A stretch of 64,000 nt of DNA from Koleobacter methoxysyntrophicus (GTDB lineage Bacteria; Bacillota; Thermosediminibacteria; Koleobacterales; Koleobacteraceae). The stretch is taken from positions 372,001 to 436,000 of the forward strand of contig NZ_CP059066.1 in the NCBI RefSeq assembly GCF_017301615.1. Direction: 5' to 3'. This document shows positions 8,194 to 16,676 of this stretch, one piece after another. The notes under the pieces are model-generated. The model was not told where the DNA came from. It saw nothing but the letters and a program-made list of their open reading frames with translations, and did not search any database. A program made the position numbers and the translations under genes. Positions within the stretch are counted from its first letter, which is position 1. Each line of letters starts with the position of its first letter.

Positions 8194-9516
8194 TTACCAG
8201 ATCATCAATTTCCTGGCTTCCCATTCTAGTTTTTCCCTAAATTCAGGATGAGCTATTTTAATAAGCCTTTTCACCCTTTCTCTGATAGGGGTCCCCTTGA
8301 GTTCCGCAACTCCGTACTCTGTAACCACATAATCTACATCGTTTCTTGACAGCGAGACAGCTGCACCGGGGGTAAGGGTAGTTACTATTTTAGATATGGT
8401 CTTTTTGCCGTTTCCATCTTCGCTCTTTACTTCTGCTGTTGAATAGAGGGCTATTATCGATTTTCCGCCTTCCGAGTACTGGGCTCCTTTGGCTGTATCC
8501 GCCTGGCCGCCCGTACCGCTGAATTGCCTGTGCCCTATAGATTCTGAACAGCATTGGCCCGTCAAATCCACTTCAAGGGTTGTGTTTATTGAAACCATTT
8601 TGTAATTCTTTCCTATTACATACGGGTTATTGGTCCAACTCCCCTTCATTAAGGCAACGGCAGGGTTATTATCGATAAAATCGTAGAGTTTTCGGCTTCC
8701 TAGAGCAAAAGTAGCCACCATTTTTCCGGGCATCAGCGTCTTCTTCCTCCCCGTAATAACTCCCGCATAAAAAAGGTCTACCATGCCGTCGGTGAGCATT
8801 TCAGTGTGAACCCCTAGATCCCTTTTATGCATGAGCTCTACGGTAACAGCATTGGGTATCCTTCCGATTCCCAGCTGAATGGTTGAACCATCGTCAATTA
8901 AATCTGTAATATGCTTCCCTATCTGTCTGTCTTTATCCGTCGGCTCCAGATAGGGGAGCTCTGGAACGGGATTACTGCTTTCGACTACATAATCAATATC
9001 CGTTATATGTACGATGGTATCGCCAAAGGTCCTGGGCATATTTTTATTCACTTCTATTATTGTAATTCCTGCATTATCTATCATTTCCCTTTCATAAGTA
9101 ACACTCAAAGATAATGAAAGGTAGCCGTTTCTGTCCATAGGTGCCGCCGTCCCTATGAAAACGTCCGGTTTTCTGTATGAAAGCCTTTTTGCTGCTGCCA
9201 AATGAAGATGGTTGGGTATATATGATATGTGGCCGTATTTGTGGACCTTTCTCATCCCTGTGCTGTAAAACCATCCTTCCATTTTGAAGTTTTCTTTATA
9301 AGCGGGATTTATAAAATATTCGTAGTCCCCCATAGGAAGGCATGTTACAACAGTAATATCCTTTACCCTTGGAGCAATAGTATGGAGTTTTTCCAGTATA
9401 GACGATGGCTCTGCACCGGCAAGGGCGGAAACTATTTCATCCCCTGAATTTATTTTGTTCAAAGCCTCTTCCACAGATATTAATTTATCCCCGTATATTT
9501 TTTCAAAATCCAACAT
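8194..9516 (-). CDS. Acetyl-CoA hydrolase/transferase family CoA-transferase (4-hydroxybutyrate CoA-transferase-like)
   Basis: At 440 residues this matches the Cat1/Cat2/AbfT group, which moves CoA between acetyl-CoA or succinyl-CoA and a carboxylic acid. The glycine-rich QLGIGRIPNAV motif near residue 220, the HTEMLTDG segment that holds the expected catalytic Glu, and the late GHRQFSGTGGQAD motif are all present. It acts in the cytoplasm. It lies 21 nt after the FabH-like gene and before the lipase. In this operon it most likely activates an acid imported by the Na+ symporter. Which acid (acetate, butyrate, hydroxybutyrate or another) cannot be told from sequence. Confidence 0.9.
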   Translation of the reverse strand: MLDFEKIYGDKLISVEEALNKINSGDEIVSALAGAEPSSILEKLHTIAPRVKDITVVTCLPMGDYEYFINPAYKENFKMEGWFYSTGMRKVHKYGHISYIPNHLHLAAAKRLSYRKPDVFIGTAAPMDRNGYLSLSLSVTYEREMIDNAGITIIEVNKNMPRTFGDTIVHITDIDYVVESSNPVPELPYLEPTDKDRQIGKHITDLIDDGSTIQLGIGRIPNAVTVELMHKRDLGVHTEMLTDGMVDLFYAGVITGRKKTLMPGKMVATFALGSRKLYDFIDNNPAVALMKGSWTNNPYVIGKNYKMVSINTTLEVDLTGQCCSESIGHRQFSGTGGQADTAKGAQYSEGGKSIIALYSTAEVKSEDGNGKKTISKIVTTLTPGAAVSLSRNDVDYVVTEYGVAELKGTPIRERVKRLIKIAHPEFREKLEWEARKLMIW

Positions 9517-9537
9517 GGACTCTCCCCCTTTTTTATC

Positions 9538-10569
9538 CTATTGTGCAGGACCCCATTTAATCACATTGGCAGCCCATGCGTACCCGATACCGGCTGCAAT
9601 CATGCTTATAACGGTTCCATCCTTAATTTTGCCCTGCTGTAGAGCCAGGTGCAGTGACAGTATCTGATCTATCTGCCCTATGTGACCGTAATCCCTCAGG
9701 TAAATGGTTTGTTCCTCGCTGAGGCCCAATTGTTCTAACATATACTTGTGCATAGAGTATTTAAAATGGAGAACTGCCAGATAACCCAGCTGTTTTTTAG
9801 GTATCCCTGATTTTTCAAAGGCTTTATCAATGCAGTAAAACCAGTTTTTCATAGAAACCTGGTTAAGCCTATCTTTCATATGTTTTTCATTAAAGATTTT
9901 AAGGGATTTATACGCATAGTCCACATTTTCCCTGGTTATCGGATTAACGGTTCCCCCATACAGTACTCCCGCATCCCTTGCCATGGACCCATCAGTTACA
10001 ATATGTGTTCCATACAAAAGGTTCCTTCCGTAATTCTTCTTCATAATCAATGCACCGCCACCGGCCCCTAGATTATACATCATAGACATCGATTTATCAG
10101 TATAATCAACAAAATCACCGTTCCTATATCCTCCTGCTATCAGCACTGTATTTATTTCCTCGTCGGCTATCATCATATCCTTGGCGATTTTCATTGCAGC
10201 AACACAGGTACAGCACCTCTGCTGGACATCGATAGCCCATGCATTGTAAGCTCCTATTTGTTCCTGGATATATATCCCCGATGTGGTTAAAGGATACTCC
10301 TTCCACTCCTCCCCTATACACAGCACTAAATCTATCTCCTCCGGCCTCACTCCAGTTCTTGTTAGACACTCCTTTGCAGCCTTAACACCCATTTCCTGGG
10401 TCCCGTCATCGGGACCCGGTATAGGTTTCTGGTCAAAACCCAGCTTCTCTTTAATGGCTTCTTCCGTCCAGAGGCCCTGTGTTGCTTCTGCAATTTCCTT
10501 TGCTGTCATTCTCTTCTCAGGTATATATATTCCGGTACCAACGATTCCCACATGCGCATCACCGGCCAA
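9538..10569 (-). CDS. FabH-like (ketoacyl synthase III family) condensing enzyme, divergent active site
   Basis: The 343-residue protein has the thiolase fold of the KAS III/HMG-CoA synthase group. The nucleophile region reads DVQQRCCTCVAAM and aligns with the active Cys of FabH. The catalytic His is in AVLHFKYS. The third position, Asn in FabH (YGNTSA), reads as His in DYGHIGQID. No fatty-acid genes are nearby. Instead it is flanked by an SSS symporter and a CoA-transferase under a sigma-54 promoter, so a catabolic or CoA-linked acyl condensation or cleavage is more likely than fatty acid initiation. The TTG start at 10569 follows GGAGGAG. Confidence 0.8.
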   Translation of the reverse strand: MAGDAHVGIVGTGIYIPEKRMTAKEIAEATQGLWTEEAIKEKLGFDQKPIPGPDDGTQEMGVKAAKECLTRTGVRPEEIDLVLCIGEEWKEYPLTTSGIYIQEQIGAYNAWAIDVQQRCCTCVAAMKIAKDMMIADEEINTVLIAGGYRNGDFVDYTDKSMSMMYNLGAGGGALIMKKNYGRNLLYGTHIVTDGSMARDAGVLYGGTVNPITRENVDYAYKSLKIFNEKHMKDRLNQVSMKNWFYCIDKAFEKSGIPKKQLGYLAVLHFKYSMHKYMLEQLGLSEEQTIYLRDYGHIGQIDQILSLHLALQQGKIKDGTVISMIAAGIGYAWAANVIKWGPAQ

Positions 10570-10621
10570 TTAAATCTCCTCCTCAAACTTTAATACATTC
10601 CCTCATATTTTTAATTTAAAT

Positions 10622-10695
10622 AATCCCGCTTCCAGCGGTCCAATGCTAATATCTTCGTTTAAATGAGCGCATAACAACCACATAGAAGCGGGATT
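10622..10695 (-). other. Intercistronic stem-loop between symporter and FabH-like genes
   Basis: An 11-bp perfect stem, AATCCCGCTTC (10622-10632) with GAAGCGGGATT (10685-10695), encloses a 52-nt loop. Both flanks are A/T-rich. It could be a partial terminator that lowers downstream expression, or a processing or stabilising element for the symporter message. Confidence 0.6.
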
Positions 10696-10722
10696 TTTTA
10701 TCTAAAAAAAGTACATAGTATA

Positions 10723-12210
10723 TTATGCGTTCATTATAGCTTCCATTTTTTCATTCAACTTGGGTGCACTTGTCGCATAGGAAATCAATATGAAAACTAT
10801 TATTGATACTACCAACGAAAATGTCCCGTTATAAATTCCATGGGGTAGTGTATAGATTTTAAGGGTCTTTAGGATTTCAAGGGCAACATTTAAACCTAAT
10901 CCTATGGCGATAGATGCCACCGCTCCTTCTTTTGTTGCCCTCTTCCAGTTCAAGCCAATACCTAATGCAGGAGCCAAAGCAGCTGCAAAGGTTCCCCAAC
11001 CGAAGGCCCCAAGAAGTGCAATCCCTTGTGCGCCCAACCCCAGTGCTGCTAACACGGTGAATATGGAGATTATCAAAACGGCAATCCGGCCGTAATACAG
11101 TTCCTGCTTATCGGAGAATTTCTTCCCGAATGCAAAAGGCAGATCCCTTACTGCAGCCGCAGCAGCGATATTTATAAATGAGTCACAGGTTGACATTACT
11201 GCCGATGTAATTCCTGCAAATACTATTCCAGCAATTACAGGATGGGTATAATTCAGCAAAAATATTGATATAGCATCATCTGGATTTGAAAGGGGCGGAA
11301 TTTCTCCTTTAAGGACCAGATACCTTATAACAAGGCCCACCCCCATAAATAGGAGCCCCGTTATCATTCCCGGTATTGCAGCCATAAGGGGGCCCCACTT
11401 CATTTTCCTCATATCCTTAATCATATAAAACTTAGTAACAATATGGGGCTGCCCAACAATGCCGATAGACAGGCAGAAAAACCAGCTCATACCTACCATG
11501 GCCGTTAAAATTCCCCACGGCCCTATAAACTGAGGGAGGGCAGCATCCTTACCTGTAAAAACGGTAGTAGCAATAGTACGGCTAATGTTGGTCATACCCC
11601 CTCCTACTACCAGGGACATGACAAATACAACTATTGATGCGACTGCCATTATTGTCCCCTGAAAGGCATCGGTATAAACCCCCGCCAGAATTCCACCGGC
11701 AATGGAATAAAACACAACTACACCCATTCCAATGATAACCCCTGCGGTAATGCTTATGTTGAAGATAAATGAGATAATTGTCCCTAAGGCCAGTACCTGG
11801 GTAGCCATGTATAAAACGATTCCTACTAATGTTGCAAGGCCGGCAAGACCGCTGGCAGCTTTGCTCTCATATCTGGCATAGATGGCATCTGCGACAGTCA
11901 TAGCACCTGCAGCATCTGCCAGAAGCCTCATACGTTTTCCAAGAATGTACCATGCCATGGCAAAGGAAATAGAAGTTGGAAAGGTAAACCATAAGGCTAC
12001 CATGCCTATGTTATATGCCAGTCCCGGTCCTCCTACAAATACCCAGCCGCTTATAGCAGCCGAGAAAGAGGCCATTGCCATCACAAAAAGCCCTAGCTTT
12101 TTGCCGGCAATAAAGAAGTCCGCCGAGGTCTTGGTATGCCTCATGGCCCAGACTCCAATTCCCAGAGTTATAACAAGGTATAATACTGATATAGCTACAA
12201 TAGTACTCAT
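10723..12210 (-). CDS. Sodium:solute symporter (SSS family)
   Basis: The 495-residue protein has about 13 hydrophobic segments and the SSS hallmarks. These are a GW.FVGGPGLAYNIG segment in the first helices, IAGGILAGVYTDAFQG near residue 180, and the ITSAVMSTCDSFINIAAAAAVRDL stretch (residues in two parts, ITSAVMSTCDS then FINIAAA) in helix 9. It imports an organic solute with Na+. It is preceded by a small membrane protein gene 17 nt upstream, a common arrangement for two-part symporters, and followed by CoA-linked enzymes, so a monocarboxylate is the likeliest substrate. The ATG at 12210 follows GGGAGGAAG. Confidence 0.9.
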   Translation of the reverse strand: MSTIVAISVLYLVITLGIGVWAMRHTKTSADFFIAGKKLGLFVMAMASFSAAISGWVFVGGPGLAYNIGMVALWFTFPTSISFAMAWYILGKRMRLLADAAGAMTVADAIYARYESKAASGLAGLATLVGIVLYMATQVLALGTIISFIFNISITAGVIIGMGVVVFYSIAGGILAGVYTDAFQGTIMAVASIVVFVMSLVVGGGMTNISRTIATTVFTGKDAALPQFIGPWGILTAMVGMSWFFCLSIGIVGQPHIVTKFYMIKDMRKMKWGPLMAAIPGMITGLLFMGVGLVIRYLVLKGEIPPLSNPDDAISIFLLNYTHPVIAGIVFAGITSAVMSTCDSFINIAAAAAVRDLPFAFGKKFSDKQELYYGRIAVLIISIFTVLAALGLGAQGIALLGAFGWGTFAAALAPALGIGLNWKRATKEGAVASIAIGLGLNVALEILKTLKIYTLPHGIYNGTFSLVVSIIVFILISYATSAPKLNEKMEAIMNA

Positions 12211-12227
12211 TTTTCACTTCCTCCCTT

Positions 12228-12644
12228 TTACAGGTTAATCTGCTTACCGAAAATTTCTTCTATTTTCGATAATTCAGTTTCATTTATGCAGTCACTGTCA
12301 AAATGATATCCGTATCGGAATGTACCGAAGATTAATGGCAAAAACCATACTATATAGACCATAATCGCTGTACCCGGTGGAAACCCTCCTGGATAACTGG
12401 CTGGAGCTGCATTGTGGTTCATTAGGTTCAAAGTTATAAAGCCGAACAACCATACTACAAGAACTGAAATAAGGGCACCCCTGTAACCCCTGCCAATGCT
12501 CCCATTTTTTAAAGAACCCAGATACATCCATGAAAACATTAATACCGGAAAGCTAATGGCAAAAAGCATATTCATATTGCCAAGCAGAGCTACGAGCATC
12601 AGTATCGCTGTAATAAGGATTAAATTCACCATCCTGTCGTTCAT
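12228..12644 (-). CDS. Small membrane protein, likely symporter accessory subunit
   Basis: This 138-residue protein has four predicted membrane segments (about residues 6-22, 26-42, 56-77 and 93-109) and a soluble acidic tail of about 27 residues. I do not recognise a named domain with certainty. It is the first gene of the sigma-54 operon and lies 17 nt before the SSS symporter. Small membrane partners are found beside several SSS transporters (for example YhdT beside PanF), so a subunit or stability role is inferred from position only. The ATG at 12644 follows TTAGGAGGTG. Confidence 0.7.
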   Translation of the reverse strand: MNDRMVNLILITAILMLVALLGNMNMLFAISFPVLMFSWMYLGSLKNGSIGRGYRGALISVLVVWLFGFITLNLMNHNAAPASYPGGFPPGTAIMVYIVWFLPLIFGTFRYGYHFDSDCINETELSKIEEIFGKQINL

Positions 12645-12762
12645 CTCTACACCTCCTAATTTTTAGTTAAGGTAATAATCTTTTTTTTTGATTTCTATCG
12701 TCTTTCTTTCCCCTCCTTTTGTTTTCTTTTAACCTCTAAATATTAAATTCTGCTATGCGTTA

Positions 12763-12779
12763 ATGCAAATAATATGCCA
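12763..12779 (-). promoter_or_regulatory. Sigma-54 promoter (-24/-12) of the symporter-lipase operon
   Basis: The minus strand reads TGGCATATTATTTGCAT, with GG and GC separated by exactly 10 nt as sigma-54 requires, close to consensus TGGCAC-N5-TTGC. It lies 119 nt upstream of the first gene at 12644. The activator gene for it is probably the adjacent one at 13175-14611. The rest of the 12645-13174 gap is A/T-rich and holds only this promoter and the activator's terminator. No clear palindromic enhancer site was found in it. Confidence 0.82.
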
Positions 12780-13025
12780 TTTCGGGTTAAAACTTCATAT
12801 AAATTCGATTAGCCTCCTAATGGCCGGTGAAATGCTCTATAGAAAATGAAAAGAGGTGATATTAAAAAAACGGGAATTATCTTTATTTTGTATTTATTTC
12901 GTACATTTTGTTAATTTTTATATCTCTTACCATTGTAAGGCCTTTAATATAGGGAAATGTCTTAATTATATACATTTGTACTAAATTTAAGCATTTATGA
13001 ATATTTGAGAAGGATTTTTAAAATG

Positions 13026-13058
13026 AAAAAAGGGCCCTGTGAATATTAGCCCTTTTTT
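13026..13058 (-). terminator. Terminator of the sigma-54 activator gene at 13175
   Basis: A stem AAAAAAGGGC (13026-13035) pairs with GCCCTTTTTT (13049-13058). On the minus strand it runs into a T-rich tract. It separates the activator gene from the promoter of its presumed target operon. Confidence 0.75.
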
Positions 13059-13174
13059 TAAAATATATTACCTCCAATTCAGTTAAAATAGCCTGACTGT
13101 GCCCGTTAGACCTGGTTTATTTTGCTGTTTTCCTCAGTACAGGCCAAGGCATTCCTCCTTTGACATACCAAGTT

Positions 13175-14611
13175 TTATGAAGGTGAAACTAGATGTTTTT
13201 GAATACTTATCCCGTACCTGTTCATTTTTTCATATAAACTGGATCTGCTTATTCCCAAAAGTTTTGAAGCTGTAAATTTATTTCCTTTTGTATATTCCAG
13301 GGCTTTTATTATTGCCTCTTTTTCCACCTCCTCTATTATATCCTTCATCGGTTTTATAGGGCCGTTATATGTCCTCTTATCCTTTAATTTTATATAATCG
13401 GGGAGGTCATCACAATCTATCATACAGCTGTTAGACAGAATTATGGCCCTTTCTAATACATTTTCCAGCTGTCTGACATTGCCGGGCCATTTGTAACTTT
13501 TAATAATATCTAGAGCATTTTTTGATATTTTAGTTACATATTTACCAACCCGTTCACTTATTTTCTTTATTAGAACTTCACACAGGTGATCTATATCTTC
13601 TGTCCTCTCCCTTAAAGGGGGTATTTTTATAGTTAAGACATTCAGTCTGTAATATAAATCTTCCCTGAACTGACCCTTTTCAACCAATTCCTCCAGGTTC
13701 TTATTAGTAGCTGTAATCAACCTTACATCTATATTTTTCGTCTCTGTTGAACCTACAGGTTCAATCTCTTTTTCCTGGAGTACTCTAAGGAGCTTAGCCT
13801 GCATTTTTTCAGGCATATCACCAATCTCATCAAGGAATATTGTTCCCTTATTGGCAAGCAGAAATTTGCCGGCCTTCCCCCCTTTTTTGGCTCCGGTAAA
13901 GGCACCTTCCTCATAACCGAATAGTTCTGATTCAAGAAGTTCGGAGGGTATGGCCGCACAGTTAACCTTAATGAAAGGGTAGAAACGCCTTCCTCCCGCA
14001 TTGTGTATAGCGTGGGCAAATAGTTCCTTTCCCGTCCCGCTTTCCCCCAGTAGAAGGACATTTGAATCGGTTGCCGCGGCTTTCTGGGCCAGTCCCTTCG
14101 CCTCTTTCATCTTTGTCGAGTTACCAATGATACAGTTAAAGGAATATTTGGCTCCCTTTATCCTCTGCAATTCCTTTCTATAATAGTCTAAAGTGGTTTC
14201 AAGGAGCCTGTTTTTTTCAACGATTTCTCTAAACTGCTCTACATCTTCGAATAAAACCATCCCGAAACCGTAAAGGATATCCCCGTGTTCGTCAAGGACT
14301 GGTATCCTGTGGACGATAGCCGTATGCCCGTTTTCAAAGGTATGCTTCCAGGCTATTTCTGCCTGTTTCTTCTGAAATACATAGGGCCATCTGCTGTTTT
14401 TATCTATGTCCAGGACCTTTTCACCTATTATCCGGTGCTTTGGAAAACCGAGATAATCAGCAAAGGCTTTGTTTATCATTTTAACCCTCGTATCTTTATC
14501 TACAACAATTATGCAGATGGGAATCGGATCAAAAATTCTTTCCATCATTGAAATAAAATAATTATTAAAGAGAAGGTTTTCACCCCGGTTATCCTCTAAT
14601 GCTTCCTGCAC
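13175..14611 (-). CDS. PAS-domain sigma-54-dependent transcriptional activator
   Basis: The 478-residue activator has a PAS domain at about residues 20-125, a sigma-54 AAA+ domain at about 160-395 and a Fis-type helix-turn-helix at about 435-470. Walker A reads GESGTGKE near 190, the sigma-54 contact loop GAFTGA is at about 236, and DEIGDMP follows. Such proteins hydrolyse ATP to open sigma-54 promoters after sensing a ligand through PAS. Its neighbour operon carries a clear -24/-12 element at 12763, so it most likely controls symporter and lipase expression. The start is GTG at 14611 after GGAGGGGG. Confidence 0.93.
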   Translation of the reverse strand: MQEALEDNRGENLLFNNYFISMMERIFDPIPICIIVVDKDTRVKMINKAFADYLGFPKHRIIGEKVLDIDKNSRWPYVFQKKQAEIAWKHTFENGHTAIVHRIPVLDEHGDILYGFGMVLFEDVEQFREIVEKNRLLETTLDYYRKELQRIKGAKYSFNCIIGNSTKMKEAKGLAQKAAATDSNVLLLGESGTGKELFAHAIHNAGGRRFYPFIKVNCAAIPSELLESELFGYEEGAFTGAKKGGKAGKFLLANKGTIFLDEIGDMPEKMQAKLLRVLQEKEIEPVGSTETKNIDVRLITATNKNLEELVEKGQFREDLYYRLNVLTIKIPPLRERTEDIDHLCEVLIKKISERVGKYVTKISKNALDIIKSYKWPGNVRQLENVLERAIILSNSCMIDCDDLPDYIKLKDKRTYNGPIKPMKDIIEEVEKEAIIKALEYTKGNKFTASKLLGISRSSLYEKMNRYGISIQKHLVSPS

Positions 14612-14719
14612 ATCAATCCCCCTCCAAGGTTTTCAATTTCCAGGATAAGCTTGTCGGAACTTATTAATATATTCTTTTAAAACGATGTAAATCCTTCAAT
14701 TTTATTACTTTTTTTAAAC

Positions 14720-15538
14720 CTACCTTATCCCGGATGTCAGCATAAGCATGACCCTGAAAACATTAAATGTCTCTAAATAATCTTTCCCTTTATAAATAAC
14801 CGTGCGGGGGTCTTTCTTGACGGCACCGGGAATAAGCAGGCACATATCGGCCATATTTGAAACGGTAAAGGAGATTTCCAGTTCTACAGGGTCCTTTTCT
14901 ATGGTAGGTTTGATAGTTTTTATGCTCTCCATAGCTTTAGACACACCGGCTGTTAAACGTTCTTTTACCATCTCAAATGGAAAAAGCTTTGCCGAAGTGC
15001 GGCCCACAGCTTCTTTAACTACTACGCCAACGGGGTTTTCCAGTTCACTGTAAGCACATGAAACGGCATTCTGATCTCCCGATATAAAAACCACGGGAAC
15101 CCCGAAATATCCTGCCAGCCTGCCGTTGATACCGGCTTCACCCACAGATTTACCGTTGATTTTTACATCGAGGACCCGTAATGTGTATGTATGGTCTATA
15201 ACAGCCTCCGAAAAACCCGCCCTGGCATGATACCCGACAAAAAATACTGCATCGAAGCTGCTGTCAATCCCCTGCATCATGCTCAGTGGTTTCGGGTTTC
15301 CGCTTATAAGCACAGCCCGCCGGTCTAAATCTTCCCTAAGAATATTGTCCATGCCGCCGTGAGAATCATTAACAACGATCTCATCTGCCCCAAACCTGAA
15401 TGCGGCTTCTATTACGCTATTAATCTCTTCTGTCATAAGCTTTCTTGCCCTTTCATATTCCCGTTCATGCGGGTCCGTTTGAGCCATGGAAAAAATCCCT
15501 GAAATTCCTTCCATATCGGCTGAAATAAATATTTTCAA
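14720..15538 (-). CDS. dppA: D-aminopeptidase DppA (M55 family)
   Basis: DppA is a zinc peptidase that releases N-terminal D-amino acids such as D-Ala from peptides. I place the start at the TTG at 15538, preceded by GGAGG, and not at an upstream ATG. With this start the metal ligands fall at Asp8, Glu10, His60 and His104, which matches the numbering known for the Bacillus enzyme; EAG supplies the next Glu. The length becomes 272 residues, normal for the family. It is downstream of ddh and the dapF::nhaC chimera and probably shares their sigma-54 promoter. D-Ala peptides and diaminopimelate both occur in peptidoglycan, so cell-wall peptide use is a reasonable inference. Confidence 0.92.
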   Translation of the reverse strand: MKIFISADMEGISGIFSMAQTDPHEREYERARKLMTEEINSVIEAAFRFGADEIVVNDSHGGMDNILREDLDRRAVLISGNPKPLSMMQGIDSSFDAVFFVGYHARAGFSEAVIDHTYTLRVLDVKINGKSVGEAGINGRLAGYFGVPVVFISGDQNAVSCAYSELENPVGVVVKEAVGRTSAKLFPFEMVKERLTAGVSKAMESIKTIKPTIEKDPVELEISFTVSNMADMCLLIPGAVKKDPRTVIYKGKDYLETFNVFRVMLMLTSGIR

Positions 15539-15727
15539 TTCTAAAGCACCTCCAGTATGAGATTTTATTTTCAAAAGGTTTAGGGCTCCCTCGTATTTAC
15601 CTGAGAGCCCTATGATTCATCTTGATTCATATAATATATATATATAAGATTTTTACATATTATAAATAGTTCTTCTTTATTTATTTAGATTAACTCCAGC
15701 AATTTGTATACTTACATCATAATACCA

Positions 15728-16660
15728 TTAAGCTTTTACATCGCCTTTTGCCGAATAATCCGAAGCTCCCGGTTCTAAGATGGGTTTAGACAGTATCCTG
15801 AATAATCCAAGGGAAATTACTGCAGCGATTATCAGGTTAATTATAATCGGCAGTCCTAAAGCCACACCTAAATACCCTACTAGTGCCCCAACCGCAGCTA
15901 AAATAGCATACGGAATCTGGGTATTCACGTGGTCAATATGGTCAGCACCGCTGAACATAGATGACATGATAGTGGTATCGGATATGGGGCTGCAGTGGTC
16001 ACCAAATACTGCACCGGCAAACACTGCCCCGATAGTTGCAAACATGTAGACCATCGGGTCAAGCCCTGCAGAGGTTGAGGTGCTGTAAAGCAGGGGAACA
16101 ACATTGGTTCCTTCAGGGAACTCCTCTTTATTAAACCTGATTTCTTTCCCTAAGCCCCTCAATTCATCATCTGTAATCCCATCTAAGTCTTTTATAAATA
16201 TCACACAATGCGGAACTCCTGCTATTATATAGTTGCATATCAATTCGCCTTTACATGTGTTTACTTTCCTATCTTCGTTAAATCCGTTTATTTTAATATC
16301 TCCCATTTTAATTTTAACAAGCACTTCCCCGACTTCTGCGTATATGTTCCCGGCCAGGGTTTCAAACACCATTTTACGGGGTGCTATATTTTCGACAAAT
16401 GCATATCTGGCGATACACCTGGCGCCGTTACCGCACATTTCCCCCTCCGAGCCGTCTCTGTTAAAAAGTCTCATTTTAAAATCAGCGTGCAGGGAATTTT
16501 CGAGCACTAAAACCCCATCGGCTCCCATGGATACCCTTCTTTTGCAAACCCTTCGGGAAAAAATCGGCAGTATATCTTCTTCCAGGTTTCCCAAACGATT
16601 ATCTATTATTATAAAGTCATTACCGCAGCCGGACATTTTAGTAAAAGCCGTTTTATCCAT
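15728..16660 (-). CDS. Chimera: DapF N-terminal domain fused in frame to NhaC C-terminal membrane region
   Basis: Residues 1-187 are diaminopimelate epimerase. They include the KMSGCGNDF start, the first catalytic Cys76 in EMCGNGARC, and the FPEGTNV motif. Directly after FPEGTNV the protein changes to NhaC sequence: VPLLYSTSTSAGLDPM, then GDHCSPISDTTIMSSM, then DHIDHVNTQIPYA. The junction is near base 16099. The second DapF half, with its catalytic Cys in ACGTG, is missing, as is the NhaC N-terminal two thirds. The frame is open throughout, so either a deletion removed the 3' half of dapF and the 5' part of nhaC, or the assembly is misjoined. DapF activity should be lost. I start at ATG 16660 after GGGGTGAAA. 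Confidence 0.88.
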   Translation of the reverse strand: MDKTAFTKMSGCGNDFIIIDNRLGNLEEDILPIFSRRVCKRRVSMGADGVLVLENSLHADFKMRLFNRDGSEGEMCGNGARCIARYAFVENIAPRKMVFETLAGNIYAEVGEVLVKIKMGDIKINGFNEDRKVNTCKGELICNYIIAGVPHCVIFIKDLDGITDDELRGLGKEIRFNKEEFPEGTNVVPLLYSTSTSAGLDPMVYMFATIGAVFAGAVFGDHCSPISDTTIMSSMFSGADHIDHVNTQIPYAILAAVGALVGYLGVALGLPIIINLIIAAVISLGLFRILSKPILEPGASDYSAKGDVKA

Positions 16661-16676
16661 ATGTTTCACCCCGGAG

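Noticed and set aside
15539-15574. Upstream ATG start for dppA
   Set aside because: The ribosome binding site lies between it and the TTG at 15538, and only the TTG start gives the known metal-ligand numbering.
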